NCBI RefSeq assembly: GCF_019924045.1
Contig: NZ_JAHXBN010000011.1
Span: 62,001-126,000 of the forward strand
Direction: 5' to 3'
DNA length: 64,000 nucleotides
Source: Dyadobacter fermentans
GTDB taxonomy: Bacteria > Bacteroidota > Bacteroidia > Cytophagales > Spirosomataceae
Below, piece by piece: positions 55,394-63,467 of the stretch. Numbering within the stretch: position 1 is the stretch's first letter; every line of letters begins with the position of its first letter. The notes beneath the pieces are model-generated. The model did no database searches. It was not told the DNA's origin and worked only from the letters and a program-made list of their open reading frames with translations. The position numbers and the translations under genes are program-made.

Positions 55394-55861
55394 ATGAAAT
55401 CTGAAAGAAGATCTCTTATCAAAAAGCTTTTTGCATCGGTTGCCGGCATCGCGGGCATCGGCGCTGCATCAAAAGTGCAGGCAGCAATACCAGCGCCAGC
55501 ACCTGAAAAAGAAGTGGGCGACGTGGAAATGTATCAGGATGTACCTCTTTTCTCAGGCCATACCAAATTCAATAACCTGGTTTTCGTAGCCGGTAAGGGT
55601 GCACACTTCGACGGCGACATTACCGCTCACACCAAGCACGTACTTGACGAGCTGGAAAAAGAGCTGATCAAAGCAGGCTCTTCGATGGAAAAAGTACTGA
55701 AATGCTCCGTATTTCTCCATGACCTGAACGACTACAAAGCTATGAACGAAGCTTACAAAGGTCGTTTCGGTAGCAAACCACCATGCCGCACCACCGTAGC
55801 AGTATACGGCGGCGTTCCAGGCGACTCCCTCGTTGAGATCGACTGTATCGCTTACGTCTAG
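55394..55861 (+). CDS. Exported RidA-family enamine/imine deaminase
   Basis: A 155-residue protein with an N-terminal Tat-like signal (ERRSLIKKLFASVAGIAGIG, Ala-rich cleavage region near KVQAA) and a RidA/YjgF domain (about 40-155). The catalytic Arg is in PPCRTTVAVYG and the conserved Glu in LVEIDCIAYV. RidA proteins hydrolyse reactive 2-aminoacrylate and related imines made by PLP enzymes, normally in the cytoplasm; an exported form beside an exported PLP enzyme is striking. It is the last gene of locus 3, starting 37 nt after the dehydrogenase. Confidence 0.9.
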   Translation: MKSERRSLIKKLFASVAGIAGIGAASKVQAAIPAPAPEKEVGDVEMYQDVPLFSGHTKFNNLVFVAGKGAHFDGDITAHTKHVLDELEKELIKAGSSMEKVLKCSVFLHDLNDYKAMNEAYKGRFGSKPPCRTTVAVYGGVPGDSLVEIDCIAYV

Positions 55862-55864
55862 AAT

Positions 55865-55965
55865 GGGGAGGAGGGAGAAAGGAGGAAAGGGAGACAGTCA
55901 TCGTCTTATTTTCTTCCCTTCATCCTCCTTTCCTCCTTTTCTCCCTTTCCTCCTTTTCTCCTACT
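55865..55965. repeat. Purine/pyrimidine inverted tract after RidA
   Basis: A purine arm with GGAGGAGGGAGAAAGGAGG (55865-55895) faces a pyrimidine arm of CTCCTTTCC and TTTTCTCCC words (55912-55965). It starts 3 nt after the RidA stop and shares words with 903-1204. It probably ends the locus-3 transcript. The rest of the gap to 56138 is AT-rich with no clear gene. Confidence 0.65.
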
Positions 55966-56137
55966 TTCAAAAGTAACTATTTCACTCCCATCAACCACTT
56001 ACGGCTTTTTCGACGAACTTTTATTTCGGAATAATGCAATTAATCAGGATTAAATTCGCTCACAAAAAATAAAGTCGGACTTATATTTTAGATTATGGCG
56101 ATTTAACGGTTAATTTGTTTAACTGACCCGATAAGAA

Positions 56138-56749
56138 TTGAACAAGAAACAACGCATCGCTGAGGAGAATGAAATTCTTTTAAATCTCTGGCACCAAAGC
56201 CAGGCAGGGGACAGTCTGGCATTTTGCCAGCTAGCCGACAAACAGTACCGCACGCTTTTCAACTACGCTTGCAATTTTACCACAGACAGAGAGTTCATCA
56301 AAGACGCCATTCAGGACCTGATGATTCACATCTGGGAAAGGCGTCAGAATATTCAAATACAGTTTGTCACTATCTACTTCCTGCGTGCTTTGCGCAACCA
56401 GCTCATGCAGGAATTCCGCCGCAACAACGGCTCACACCCATTCATCGACATCGACGAAGCTCGCCAGATTTCCGATTACCAGACAGTCGAAACCGAAATT
56501 GAGCGGAACGAACTGATGAGTGAAAATCAGGTCAAAGTACGGTGTGCCATCGAAGAACTCCCCCGCCGCCAAAAGGAGGCCGTGTTCCTCAAATACTTCG
56601 AAGGAATGGACAACGAGCAGATCGCCGACCTCATGCAGGTAAATCGGCAATCGGTCGCTAACCTTCTTTTTAAAGCGATCACCGCACTCAAACAGCACAT
56701 TCATCCGATCAGTAATCTGCTGCTCCTTTGCTTCGCACTGCAATTCTAG
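56138..56749 (+). CDS. FecI-like ECF sigma factor, locus 4
   Basis: A 203-residue ECF sigma factor, start taken as TTG 56138. Sigma-2: FCQLADKQYRTLFNYACNFT and IKDAIQDLMIHIWERRQ (about residues 28-70). Sigma-4: LPRRQKEAVFLKYFEGMDNE and QIADLMQVNRQSVANLLF (about 142-180). It ends with a hydrophobic tail (ISNLLLLCFALQF). Unlike loci 1-3, its FecR partner is not next to it but 1968 nt downstream, beyond an acyltransferase and a HicAB module. Similarity in order and strand makes the pairing with 58718-59815 likely. Confidence 0.9.
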   Translation: MNKKQRIAEENEILLNLWHQSQAGDSLAFCQLADKQYRTLFNYACNFTTDREFIKDAIQDLMIHIWERRQNIQIQFVTIYFLRALRNQLMQEFRRNNGSHPFIDIDEARQISDYQTVETEIERNELMSENQVKVRCAIEELPRRQKEAVFLKYFEGMDNEQIADLMQVNRQSVANLLFKAITALKQHIHPISNLLLLCFALQF

Positions 56750-56860
56750 CCGAATCTCCTTCGCTACTCCCGAAGCCTTTACAAAATTTTTCCACGATGT
56801 TGCGGCTCCATGCAACCGGGCTTTCATTTAATGCATCTTTTTGGCAACCAGCCCTAGCCC

Positions 56861-58036
56861 ATGCAACAAACCCTTAGTAGAACCCTTTGGATTGATTACC
56901 TCCGTTCATTTCTGACCGTCCTGGTGGTTGCCCATCACTCCTCTCTCGCCTATACCACCTTTGCGAGCTTTGACAAGGCTGCATACATCCGGTCTACTCA
57001 CCCTGTGGTCGACACACAGCGCTGGATCGGCCTGGACATTTTTGAGAACTTCAACGATGTGTTCTTCATGTCGCTGATGTTTCTCATCGCGGGATTATTC
57101 GTCATCAAGAGCATTCAGCGTAAAGGCCCCGGCGCATTTGTCCGCGACAGGTTCCACCGGTTGTTTATTCCATTCCTGATCGGTGGTACCATTCTGAACC
57201 TTATCGCTCATTACCCTTCCTACGTGCTCGCTCACGGGCGCTTGGGCCTACTCGCATATGTGAAAGATTTCTTCATCGTCGAGCAATGGCCTGTCGGGCC
57301 ACCGTGGTTTATATGGGTACTGTTTGTGTTCAACATCGCATTTGCATTCATTTACCTGGCTTGCAGGTCAAAATTCGAAGTCACCAAAAACACGAAACCG
57401 CGAAACTACCAACCAGCCACCTTGGTCCTTTGTGCGTTCTTGCTCACATTTGCATTGTACGTCCCATTCGCATTCTGGCTGGGGCCTTACAAATGGACCG
57501 GCCTCGGACCGTTCGATTTCCAAGTGAGCCGCGCTGCTTTGTATTTCGGCTACTTTCTGCTGGGAACCTGGCTCGGGAATGTGAATTTCAACGAAACGAT
57601 ATTCGGCTCTTCTGCTCCGCTCGTCCGTCGCTGGCCGCTCTGGCTTGTCGCGTGCGGACTAGTCTATACGTTACTCACCATCGCATCGCCATACCTGACC
57701 ACACTCGTCAAAACCGGAGTATTGACTGAATTCCAGGGATACTTCATTTATTTCACGATTTACGTTTTGTCCTGCACATTCAGCTGCATTGCCTTCATGG
57801 CTGCATTCCGCGCGTTGGTCAAAAGGCATCACAGAGCCTGGGATTCCCTTTCCGAACATGCCTATCTCATCTACCTGCTGCACTACCCGTTTGTGCTCTG
57901 GACACAGTATGCATTGCTTGACGCACCGCTTTCTGCGTTCGGTAAGTTTCTGATTACCTTTGTGTCAGCGCTCGCGGGAGGCTGGGTAGTAGCTATTCTC
58001 TTTCGAAAAAGTAAACTGCTCAAACAGTATCTCTGA
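56861..58036 (+). CDS. Acyltransferase 3 family membrane protein
   Basis: A 391-residue integral membrane O-acyltransferase with about ten predicted spans. The N-terminal motif WIDYLRSFLTVLVVAHHSSLAY includes the family's catalytic His. FVRDRFHRLFIPFLIGG matches the conserved R-x-x-R-L-x-x-P-F region, and HAYLIYLLHYPFVLW lies near the end. Members acylate sugars, peptidoglycan or glucans. No glycan gene is adjacent, so the acceptor is unknown. It sits between the locus-4 sigma factor and FecR on the same strand, apparently inserted there together with hicAB. Confidence 0.9.
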   Translation: MQQTLSRTLWIDYLRSFLTVLVVAHHSSLAYTTFASFDKAAYIRSTHPVVDTQRWIGLDIFENFNDVFFMSLMFLIAGLFVIKSIQRKGPGAFVRDRFHRLFIPFLIGGTILNLIAHYPSYVLAHGRLGLLAYVKDFFIVEQWPVGPPWFIWVLFVFNIAFAFIYLACRSKFEVTKNTKPRNYQPATLVLCAFLLTFALYVPFAFWLGPYKWTGLGPFDFQVSRAALYFGYFLLGTWLGNVNFNETIFGSSAPLVRRWPLWLVACGLVYTLLTIASPYLTTLVKTGVLTEFQGYFIYFTIYVLSCTFSCIAFMAAFRALVKRHHRAWDSLSEHAYLIYLLHYPFVLWTQYALLDAPLSAFGKFLITFVSALAGGWVVAILFRKSKLLKQYL

Positions 58037-58041
58037 ATAAA

Positions 58042-58233
58042 TTAATATTTATCAATTCCCAGTTGCTTGCAAATTTCATTGCAGAGCGACCGTTCCAATG
58101 AAGGATGCCTCGGAACTGTGCTACGATAACGCCCATGGTCTCTCCAATAGACGTCATGCTTCCCGCCATGTCTTTTGAGAAAACATCCATGGCTTTCAAG
58201 GTATTTCAAAAATTCTTTTCTTTTGACAGACAT
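58042..58233 (-). CDS. hicA: HicA-type toxin
   Basis: A 63-residue dsRBD-fold mRNA interferase. The features are KEFLKYLESHGCFLKRHGGKH with the catalytic His in GGKHDVYW, then STVPRHPSLERSLCNEICKQLGI. HicA proteins cleave RNA in a translation-independent manner and are neutralised by HicB. The start codon overlaps the hicB stop by one base, so the pair is translationally coupled. It ends 5 nt from the convergent acyltransferase stop. Confidence 0.88.
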   Translation of the reverse strand: MSVKRKEFLKYLESHGCFLKRHGGKHDVYWRDHGRYRSTVPRHPSLERSLCNEICKQLGIDKY

Positions 58234-58457
58234 CAGGCAAACTCCAATTCCTTCGTCAAGATTACATCCTTCAAGTTGAGTTCTGAGTTTATAGCTGTTT
58301 CCCCTGCATCTATATCCTGAAAGTAAATTTCAAGTGCATCCTGAATGTTCTCCATTACCTCGTCAACACTCGCGCCCTGCGTCACAACCCCTGGCACTTC
58401 CCGGACCTGGCCGATCAGCATTTCCTCTCCCTGTGAGATCACGACTGTCAGTTTCAT
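58233..58457 (-). CDS. hicB: HicB-type antitoxin (short form)
   Basis: A 74-residue protein with the partially degraded RNase H-like HicB fold: MKLTVVISQGEEMLIGQVRE, PGVVTQGASVDEVMENIQDALEIYF. It ends in a short acidic tail without a recognisable ribbon-helix-helix or helix-turn-helix DNA-binding domain, as in many short HicB proteins. Gene order antitoxin-then-toxin is common for the reversed hicBA type. It probably binds and blocks HicA at 58042-58233. Confidence 0.87.
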   Translation of the reverse strand: MKLTVVISQGEEMLIGQVREVPGVVTQGASVDEVMENIQDALEIYFQDIDAGETAINSELNLKDVILTKELEFA

Positions 58458-58717
58458 TGCTTCAAGATTTTGGTTAGCATTTTATATTAAACACTATCAA
58501 ATTTACAAAATCCGAAGTGACATGAGCAATGATAAACGCTACCAATGCTCAAGTGAACAGGATAGATTATCAAAAATCACCAAAACTTGCCGACAGCTCC
58601 CTATTCACGTTTAGTACACCGCCCTCAAATTTCCCAAAAATTAATTTCCGAAAAGAGAGTATCGGCGTAATGTTCTCGCATCCTTATTAAAATTAGCCGT
58701 ATTATTATTTGCCTGAT

Positions 58718-59815
58718 ATGCTCCATTACCGCAATTTTCTTCCGGAGGAACTGGCCGCCGATCCATCTTTCAGACGCTGGGTGTTGTTCAACAACCCTGC
58801 CGATGAAGCCCTGTGGGCCGAGTGGTTGGAACAGAATCCGGACAAACAGGACCTCGTCAATAGCGCCCGGAACTTCCTGGCGACGACGGAAGCGGCATTC
58901 AACCGTATTTCGGATGAGGAAGTGGCTAATGAAATATACAGGCTATCGCACGCCATTGGGGAAAACAACGCAAAAAAATCATCCATTTGGCTGCATTTCA
59001 GGCCCAACTGGTACCATATGGCGGCTTCGGTGCTGATCCTGATGTTTGCGGGATGGTGGTACAACAAACAGACCCTTTCTCAGAAACAATCGGATCAATA
59101 TAAAGTGATACTTAGCCAGATCAAGGAGCCGCTGATCGAAGCTGTGAACTCCGGAAAAGAGGCCAAGCTGGTAATTCTGGAAGACGGCAGCTCGGTGCTC
59201 TTGCAACCCGACAGCCGCATTACCTATCCTCGCCGGTTCGAGGGCCGCAAACGGGAGGTGTTCCTGAGAGGAGAAGCATTCTTTGAAGTGGCCAAAAATC
59301 CCGACAAACCGTTCTACGTGTATGCCCATACGCTTGCAACAAAAGTACTGGGTACGAGTTTCAAAGTGAGTGCATTCGACGACCAGGAGGTGAAAGTGGT
59401 CGTAAAAACGGGTAAAGTGTCCGTATTCCCGATGACGAAGGAAGCGATTGCGAGCCAGCATGCAGATGACAAACTCGGCGGAATGGTACTGACCCCCAAC
59501 CAGCAGATTACATTCGCACCCAATGAGTTACGACTCACCAGAAGCCTTATTCCAGACCCTAAACTGCTGGAATTACCCATACAGAGACAGTCATTCGAAT
59601 TCAAGGGAACGCCAATCACCGAAGTGTTTGCCGCATTGGAAAAATCATACGGTGTGAAGATCGTATTCGATGCGGAAGTAATGCAGAACTGCTACCTCAC
59701 CGCCTCGCTCTCCGACGAACCGCTGTTCGAGAAGATCAGCCTGATTTGCAAGACGATCGGTGCACAGTATGAACAGCTCGATGCCAGCATCATCATCAAC
59801 AGTAAAGGATGTTAA
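58718..59815 (+). CDS. FecR-family anti-sigma factor, locus 4
   Basis: A 365-residue anti-sigma factor resembling that of locus 2 (YRNFLPEELAADPSFRRWVL; locus 2 YNLEDFLTDDDFRGWV). Membrane span at about residues 102-118 (MAASVLILMFAGWWY). FecR domain with LRGEAFFEVAKNPDKPFYV and VLGTSFKVSAFDDQE. DUF4974 has Cys at QNC, LIC and the very last residue. ATG 58718 is preferred over TTG 58709. No sigma factor is adjacent; the probable partner is 56138-56749. The 260 nt before it hold no gene; only an AT-rich stretch is seen. Confidence 0.91.
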   Translation: MLHYRNFLPEELAADPSFRRWVLFNNPADEALWAEWLEQNPDKQDLVNSARNFLATTEAAFNRISDEEVANEIYRLSHAIGENNAKKSSIWLHFRPNWYHMAASVLILMFAGWWYNKQTLSQKQSDQYKVILSQIKEPLIEAVNSGKEAKLVILEDGSSVLLQPDSRITYPRRFEGRKREVFLRGEAFFEVAKNPDKPFYVYAHTLATKVLGTSFKVSAFDDQEVKVVVKTGKVSVFPMTKEAIASQHADDKLGGMVLTPNQQITFAPNELRLTRSLIPDPKLLELPIQRQSFEFKGTPITEVFAALEKSYGVKIVFDAEVMQNCYLTASLSDEPLFEKISLICKTIGAQYEQLDASIIINSKGC

Positions 59816-59895
59816 TGAAAATACCTTTCTCTCAATACTTTATGACAAATTCACCCATGCCTATGACCCAAAACCACTACTAATTACTATTCCAC

Positions 59896-59988
59896 AAAAA
59901 GGTCGATGATGCTGCAACACCACCGACCCGATTCATCCCCATGCTTGTGTACGCTTAACAGCATCTGAACGAGGCTGCTGTGGGAATC
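59896..59988 (+). promoter_or_regulatory. Two-hairpin structured leader of susC, locus 4
   Basis: An A-tract (59896-59900) is followed by hairpin 1 (GGTCG at 59901 with CGACC ending 59928, plus partial inner pairing). Hairpin 2 has GATTC (59930-59934) with GAATC ending 59988, CC with GG, and the inner stem ACAGCA (59958-59963) with TGCTGT (59976-59981). It ends 36 nt before the SusC ATG at 60025, as in loci 1 and 2. Confidence 0.6.
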
Positions 59989-60024
59989 ATTATGCCGAAT
60001 TTTAACCCGACAAAAATCAAAATT

Positions 60025-63000
60025 ATGTCAAAAAGAGTACAATTTCACCATGCTTTACAGAAAATCATGCGCATTACTCTGTATCAAGCCCTGCTCTCCA
60101 TCGCGTTCAGCACTTTCGTTCATGCGAACGACGTGCGCGGACAACGTGTGCTGGAACAAAAAGTGACTTTGCGTTTAGCCAATTCCGAGATTGACAAGGC
60201 ATTGGAGAAGATCGAGAATGTGACGAAGGTTAAGTTCATGTACAATCCTCAGATCTTCAACAATCAGAAAGCATCCTATAAATTTCAGGACGAATCGTTA
60301 TCCGAAGTTCTCAGTAAAATTCTGACCCCGCATAAAGTTACTTACGAAGTGGTACAGGACCGCATTATCCTGCGCCGCGAGCAGGCACCCATTGAAGAGA
60401 ATGCATCCAAAACCGCCCCAAAACGCAACGTAACGGGAAACGTTAAAGACGAGACAGGCGTTGGTCTGCCCGGCGTAAGCGTGCTCGTAAAAGGTACCCA
60501 GCGTGGTACTTCGTCGGATGGGGATGGAAACTTCTCGCTGGAAATCCCCGACGGTGAAGTGGAAACAGCTGTCCTGATTTTCAGCTTTGTAGGTTATACT
60601 TCACAAGAAGTACCCGTCGGAAATCAGACTGCCGTGAACGTACAACTGGCTCCCGAAGCAAAAGCATTGAATGAGGTAGTAGTAACGGCTTTGGGTATTG
60701 CCAAAGAGAAAAAAGCATTGGCGTACGCCGTAACGGAAGTAAAAGGGGCTGAGTTTACACAAGCCCGCGAAAACAATATCGGTAATGCATTGACAGGTAA
60801 AATCGCCGGTGTGAACGCGACAGGTATGGCAACAGGCCCTGGTGGATCGAGCCGTATCGTTATTCGCGGTAACGGTTCATTGAACGGCAACAACCAACCT
60901 TTGTACGTGATCAATGGTATGCCGATGGACAACACCACGCCTGGTGGAACCGCTGCCGATGGCAACGGTATGAACGTTGACCGCGGTGACGGTATCGGTG
61001 GTATTAACCCCGACGATATCGAGTCGATCAGCGTTTTGAAAGGTGGCCCGGCAGCCGCACTTTACGGTGCCCGCGCTTCGAATGGTGTGATTTTGATTAC
61101 CACGAAAAAAGGACGTGCTCAGAAAGGCATCGGCGTGGAGATCAATAGCAACACCACATTTGAAAGCCTCGCAGTAATCCCGAAATGGCAATATGAATAC
61201 GGCCAGGGCGTGGATGGTGTAAAACCGACCTCACTGGATCAGGCCAAAAGCACAGGACGTCTGTCTTACGGCGCTAAAATGGATGGTCAGCCGACAATCC
61301 AGGTCGATGGACAAATGCACCCCTATTCACCGCAGAAGAATAACCTGAAAAATTTCTATAACACAGGTACCAACTACATCAACTCGATGGCGTTGACCGG
61401 CGGCAGCCAGGCTATCAACTTCCGTCTGGGCTTGAACAACACCAAATCGAAAAGCGTAGTACCGAATTCTTCATTCGTACGCCGTATTGCGAACCTGAAC
61501 CTGAATGCATTTCTGGGTAAAAAACTGAGCCTCGAAACAGTTTTCCAATACAACCTCGAACAAGGCACCAACCGTCCGAAAGTAGGTTATGCCGATATGA
61601 ACCCACACTGGGCTACTTACCTGGTTGCCAACGTGGTAGACATCCGCAGCTTAGCGCCCGGATATGACGCTGTAACCGGCAAAGAGATGGAATGGAACCC
61701 GGTACCCGCCGCGCCAAACCCTTATTTTGTGGTTAACAAATTCAAAAACGATGATACCAAGCACCGCTTTTTGAGCCAGGGAAGCCTTCGTTACGACATT
61801 CTGGAAAACCTGTACGTAAAAGGTAGCGTGAGCCAGGATTTTTACAGTTTCACTTCTGAATACGTGCAGCCGACCAACAACGCATTCTTCCCCCGTGGTA
61901 CCTATGAAGGAAGAAAAACCACTTCTTCCGAAACCAACGGTATGCTGACGGTGAACTATAACAAAGAGTTCGAAAACGTGAGCTTCTCAGCCATGGCCGG
62001 TGCCAATGCACAGCGCAGCGTTTTCGATCAGACTGTAATCGCAGGTAGCGAATTCACCATCCCTTATTTTTACAGCTACACCAACCTGGCTGCAATGACG
62101 ACCACGCCTACTTACCTGAAAAGCGCGATCAACTCGCTATTCGGCTCGGTTGACTTCGGATACAAAGGCCTGGCGTATCTGACCGTTTCGGGCCGTCAGG
62201 ACTGGTTCTCGGTCTTGAATCCTAAGAGCAACCACATTTTCTACCCGTCGATCGGTGGTTCGGTGATCCTCTCGGAAGCCATTAACCTGCCTTCGGCAAT
62301 CAGCTTTGCCAAATTGCGCGGTTCGTGGGCGCAAGTGGGTGGTGCTACGGTAAATGCATTCCAGATTTATCAGTACTACAATATGCAGCAAGGCGGCCAC
62401 AATGGTCAGCCGGTACAAGGCCTTGCTTCTTCGCAGGTACCTAACCCTGATCTGAAGCCTTTGACATCAACTACCTACGAAGGTGGTTTGGAAGCTAAAT
62501 TCCTGCACAACCGCCTCGGATTGGATGTTACTTTGTACAACAGAAAAACTACTGACGACATCGTTACCACCAATATCGCGTTGTCTTCGGGTTATACCTC
62601 GGCATTGTTGAACGTCGGTGAGCTGAGCAACAAAGGGATTGAACTTTTGATCACAGGTACTCCGGTTCAGAAAACGAATTTCAGCTGGGATGTGAGCTAC
62701 AATATGGCTTACAACAAAAGCAAAATCGAGCGTTTGGCCGACGGGATCAACCAGGTAGACATTGGCACCGGTGTAGGTGGTGGTATTATCCGTAACGCTA
62801 TCAACAGACCTTACGGCACGGTATGGGGTTTCCGCAAAAAAACCGATGCATCAGGCAATATCGTGTACAACCCGTCGAGCGGTTACGCTGTGCGCGGCGA
62901 CCTGGAAGAGATCGGACAAGGTACGCCTCCTCTGACAATGGGTATCACGAACAATTTCCGGTACAAAAACTTCTCTCTGAATGTATTGGTGGATGGTAAA

Positions 63001-63453
63001 TTCGGAAGCATCGTGTACTCAAACCTTTATCAGTATGCCTACCGCTTCGGTTTGCCGGTTGAAACACTGCCAGGACGTGAAACGGGCGTAACCGTACAGG
63101 GTGTAACAGCAGAAGGTGCCCCCTACACCAAAACCTGGGAGAAAAAGGAAGTGGACACTTACTACGACAACGACAAGAACTACACAGCGATGTTTATGTT
63201 CAACAACGACTTCATCAAGCTTCGTCAGGTCGTGCTGAGCTACAACATCCCGGTCAACAAGCTCGCGTTCCTGAAACTGCAATCGGCTTCCGTGTCATTC
63301 GTAGCGCGTAACCTGGCCATCCTTTTCAAAGACAAGAAACAACAGTACTTCGATCCGGAATCGAGCTACACCAGCACCAATGCACAGGGTCTGGAAGCAT
63401 TTGGTGTACCAAGAACCCGCAGTATGGGCGTGAACCTGATGGTGAAATTCTAA
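60025..63453 (+). CDS. SusC/RagA TonB-linked outer membrane transporter with STN domain, locus 4
   Basis: A 1142-residue TonB-dependent importer. The signal peptide has a 14-residue lead before MRITLYQALLSIAF. The STN domain (about 38-115; LRLANSEIDKALEKIENVTK), a carboxypeptidase-regulatory-like domain (GVGLPGVSVLVKGTQRGTSS), a plug starting EVVVTALGIAKEKKALA and a barrel ending MGVNLMVKF follow. ATG 60025 shares the upstream sequence ATCAAAATT with the locus-1 SusC start and lies 36 nt after the leader. Its SusD gene begins 14 nt downstream. The substrate is unknown. Confidence 0.95.
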   Translation: MSKRVQFHHALQKIMRITLYQALLSIAFSTFVHANDVRGQRVLEQKVTLRLANSEIDKALEKIENVTKVKFMYNPQIFNNQKASYKFQDESLSEVLSKILTPHKVTYEVVQDRIILRREQAPIEENASKTAPKRNVTGNVKDETGVGLPGVSVLVKGTQRGTSSDGDGNFSLEIPDGEVETAVLIFSFVGYTSQEVPVGNQTAVNVQLAPEAKALNEVVVTALGIAKEKKALAYAVTEVKGAEFTQARENNIGNALTGKIAGVNATGMATGPGGSSRIVIRGNGSLNGNNQPLYVINGMPMDNTTPGGTAADGNGMNVDRGDGIGGINPDDIESISVLKGGPAAALYGARASNGVILITTKKGRAQKGIGVEINSNTTFESLAVIPKWQYEYGQGVDGVKPTSLDQAKSTGRLSYGAKMDGQPTIQVDGQMHPYSPQKNNLKNFYNTGTNYINSMALTGGSQAINFRLGLNNTKSKSVVPNSSFVRRIANLNLNAFLGKKLSLETVFQYNLEQGTNRPKVGYADMNPHWATYLVANVVDIRSLAPGYDAVTGKEMEWNPVPAAPNPYFVVNKFKNDDTKHRFLSQGSLRYDILENLYVKGSVSQDFYSFTSEYVQPTNNAFFPRGTYEGRKTTSSETNGMLTVNYNKEFENVSFSAMAGANAQRSVFDQTVIAGSEFTIPYFYSYTNLAAMTTTPTYLKSAINSLFGSVDFGYKGLAYLTVSGRQDWFSVLNPKSNHIFYPSIGGSVILSEAINLPSAISFAKLRGSWAQVGGATVNAFQIYQYYNMQQGGHNGQPVQGLASSQVPNPDLKPLTSTTYEGGLEAKFLHNRLGLDVTLYNRKTTDDIVTTNIALSSGYTSALLNVGELSNKGIELLITGTPVQKTNFSWDVSYNMAYNKSKIERLADGINQVDIGTGVGGGIIRNAINRPYGTVWGFRKKTDASGNIVYNPSSGYAVRGDLEEIGQGTPPLTMGITNNFRYKNFSLNVLVDGKFGSIVYSNLYQYAYRFGLPVETLPGRETGVTVQGVTAEGAPYTKTWEKKEVDTYYDNDKNYTAMFMFNNDFIKLRQVVLSYNIPVNKLAFLKLQSASVSFVARNLAILFKDKKQQYFDPESSYTSTNAQGLEAFGVPRTRSMGVNLMVKF

Positions 63454-63467
63454 ACTTGAACTGTACG

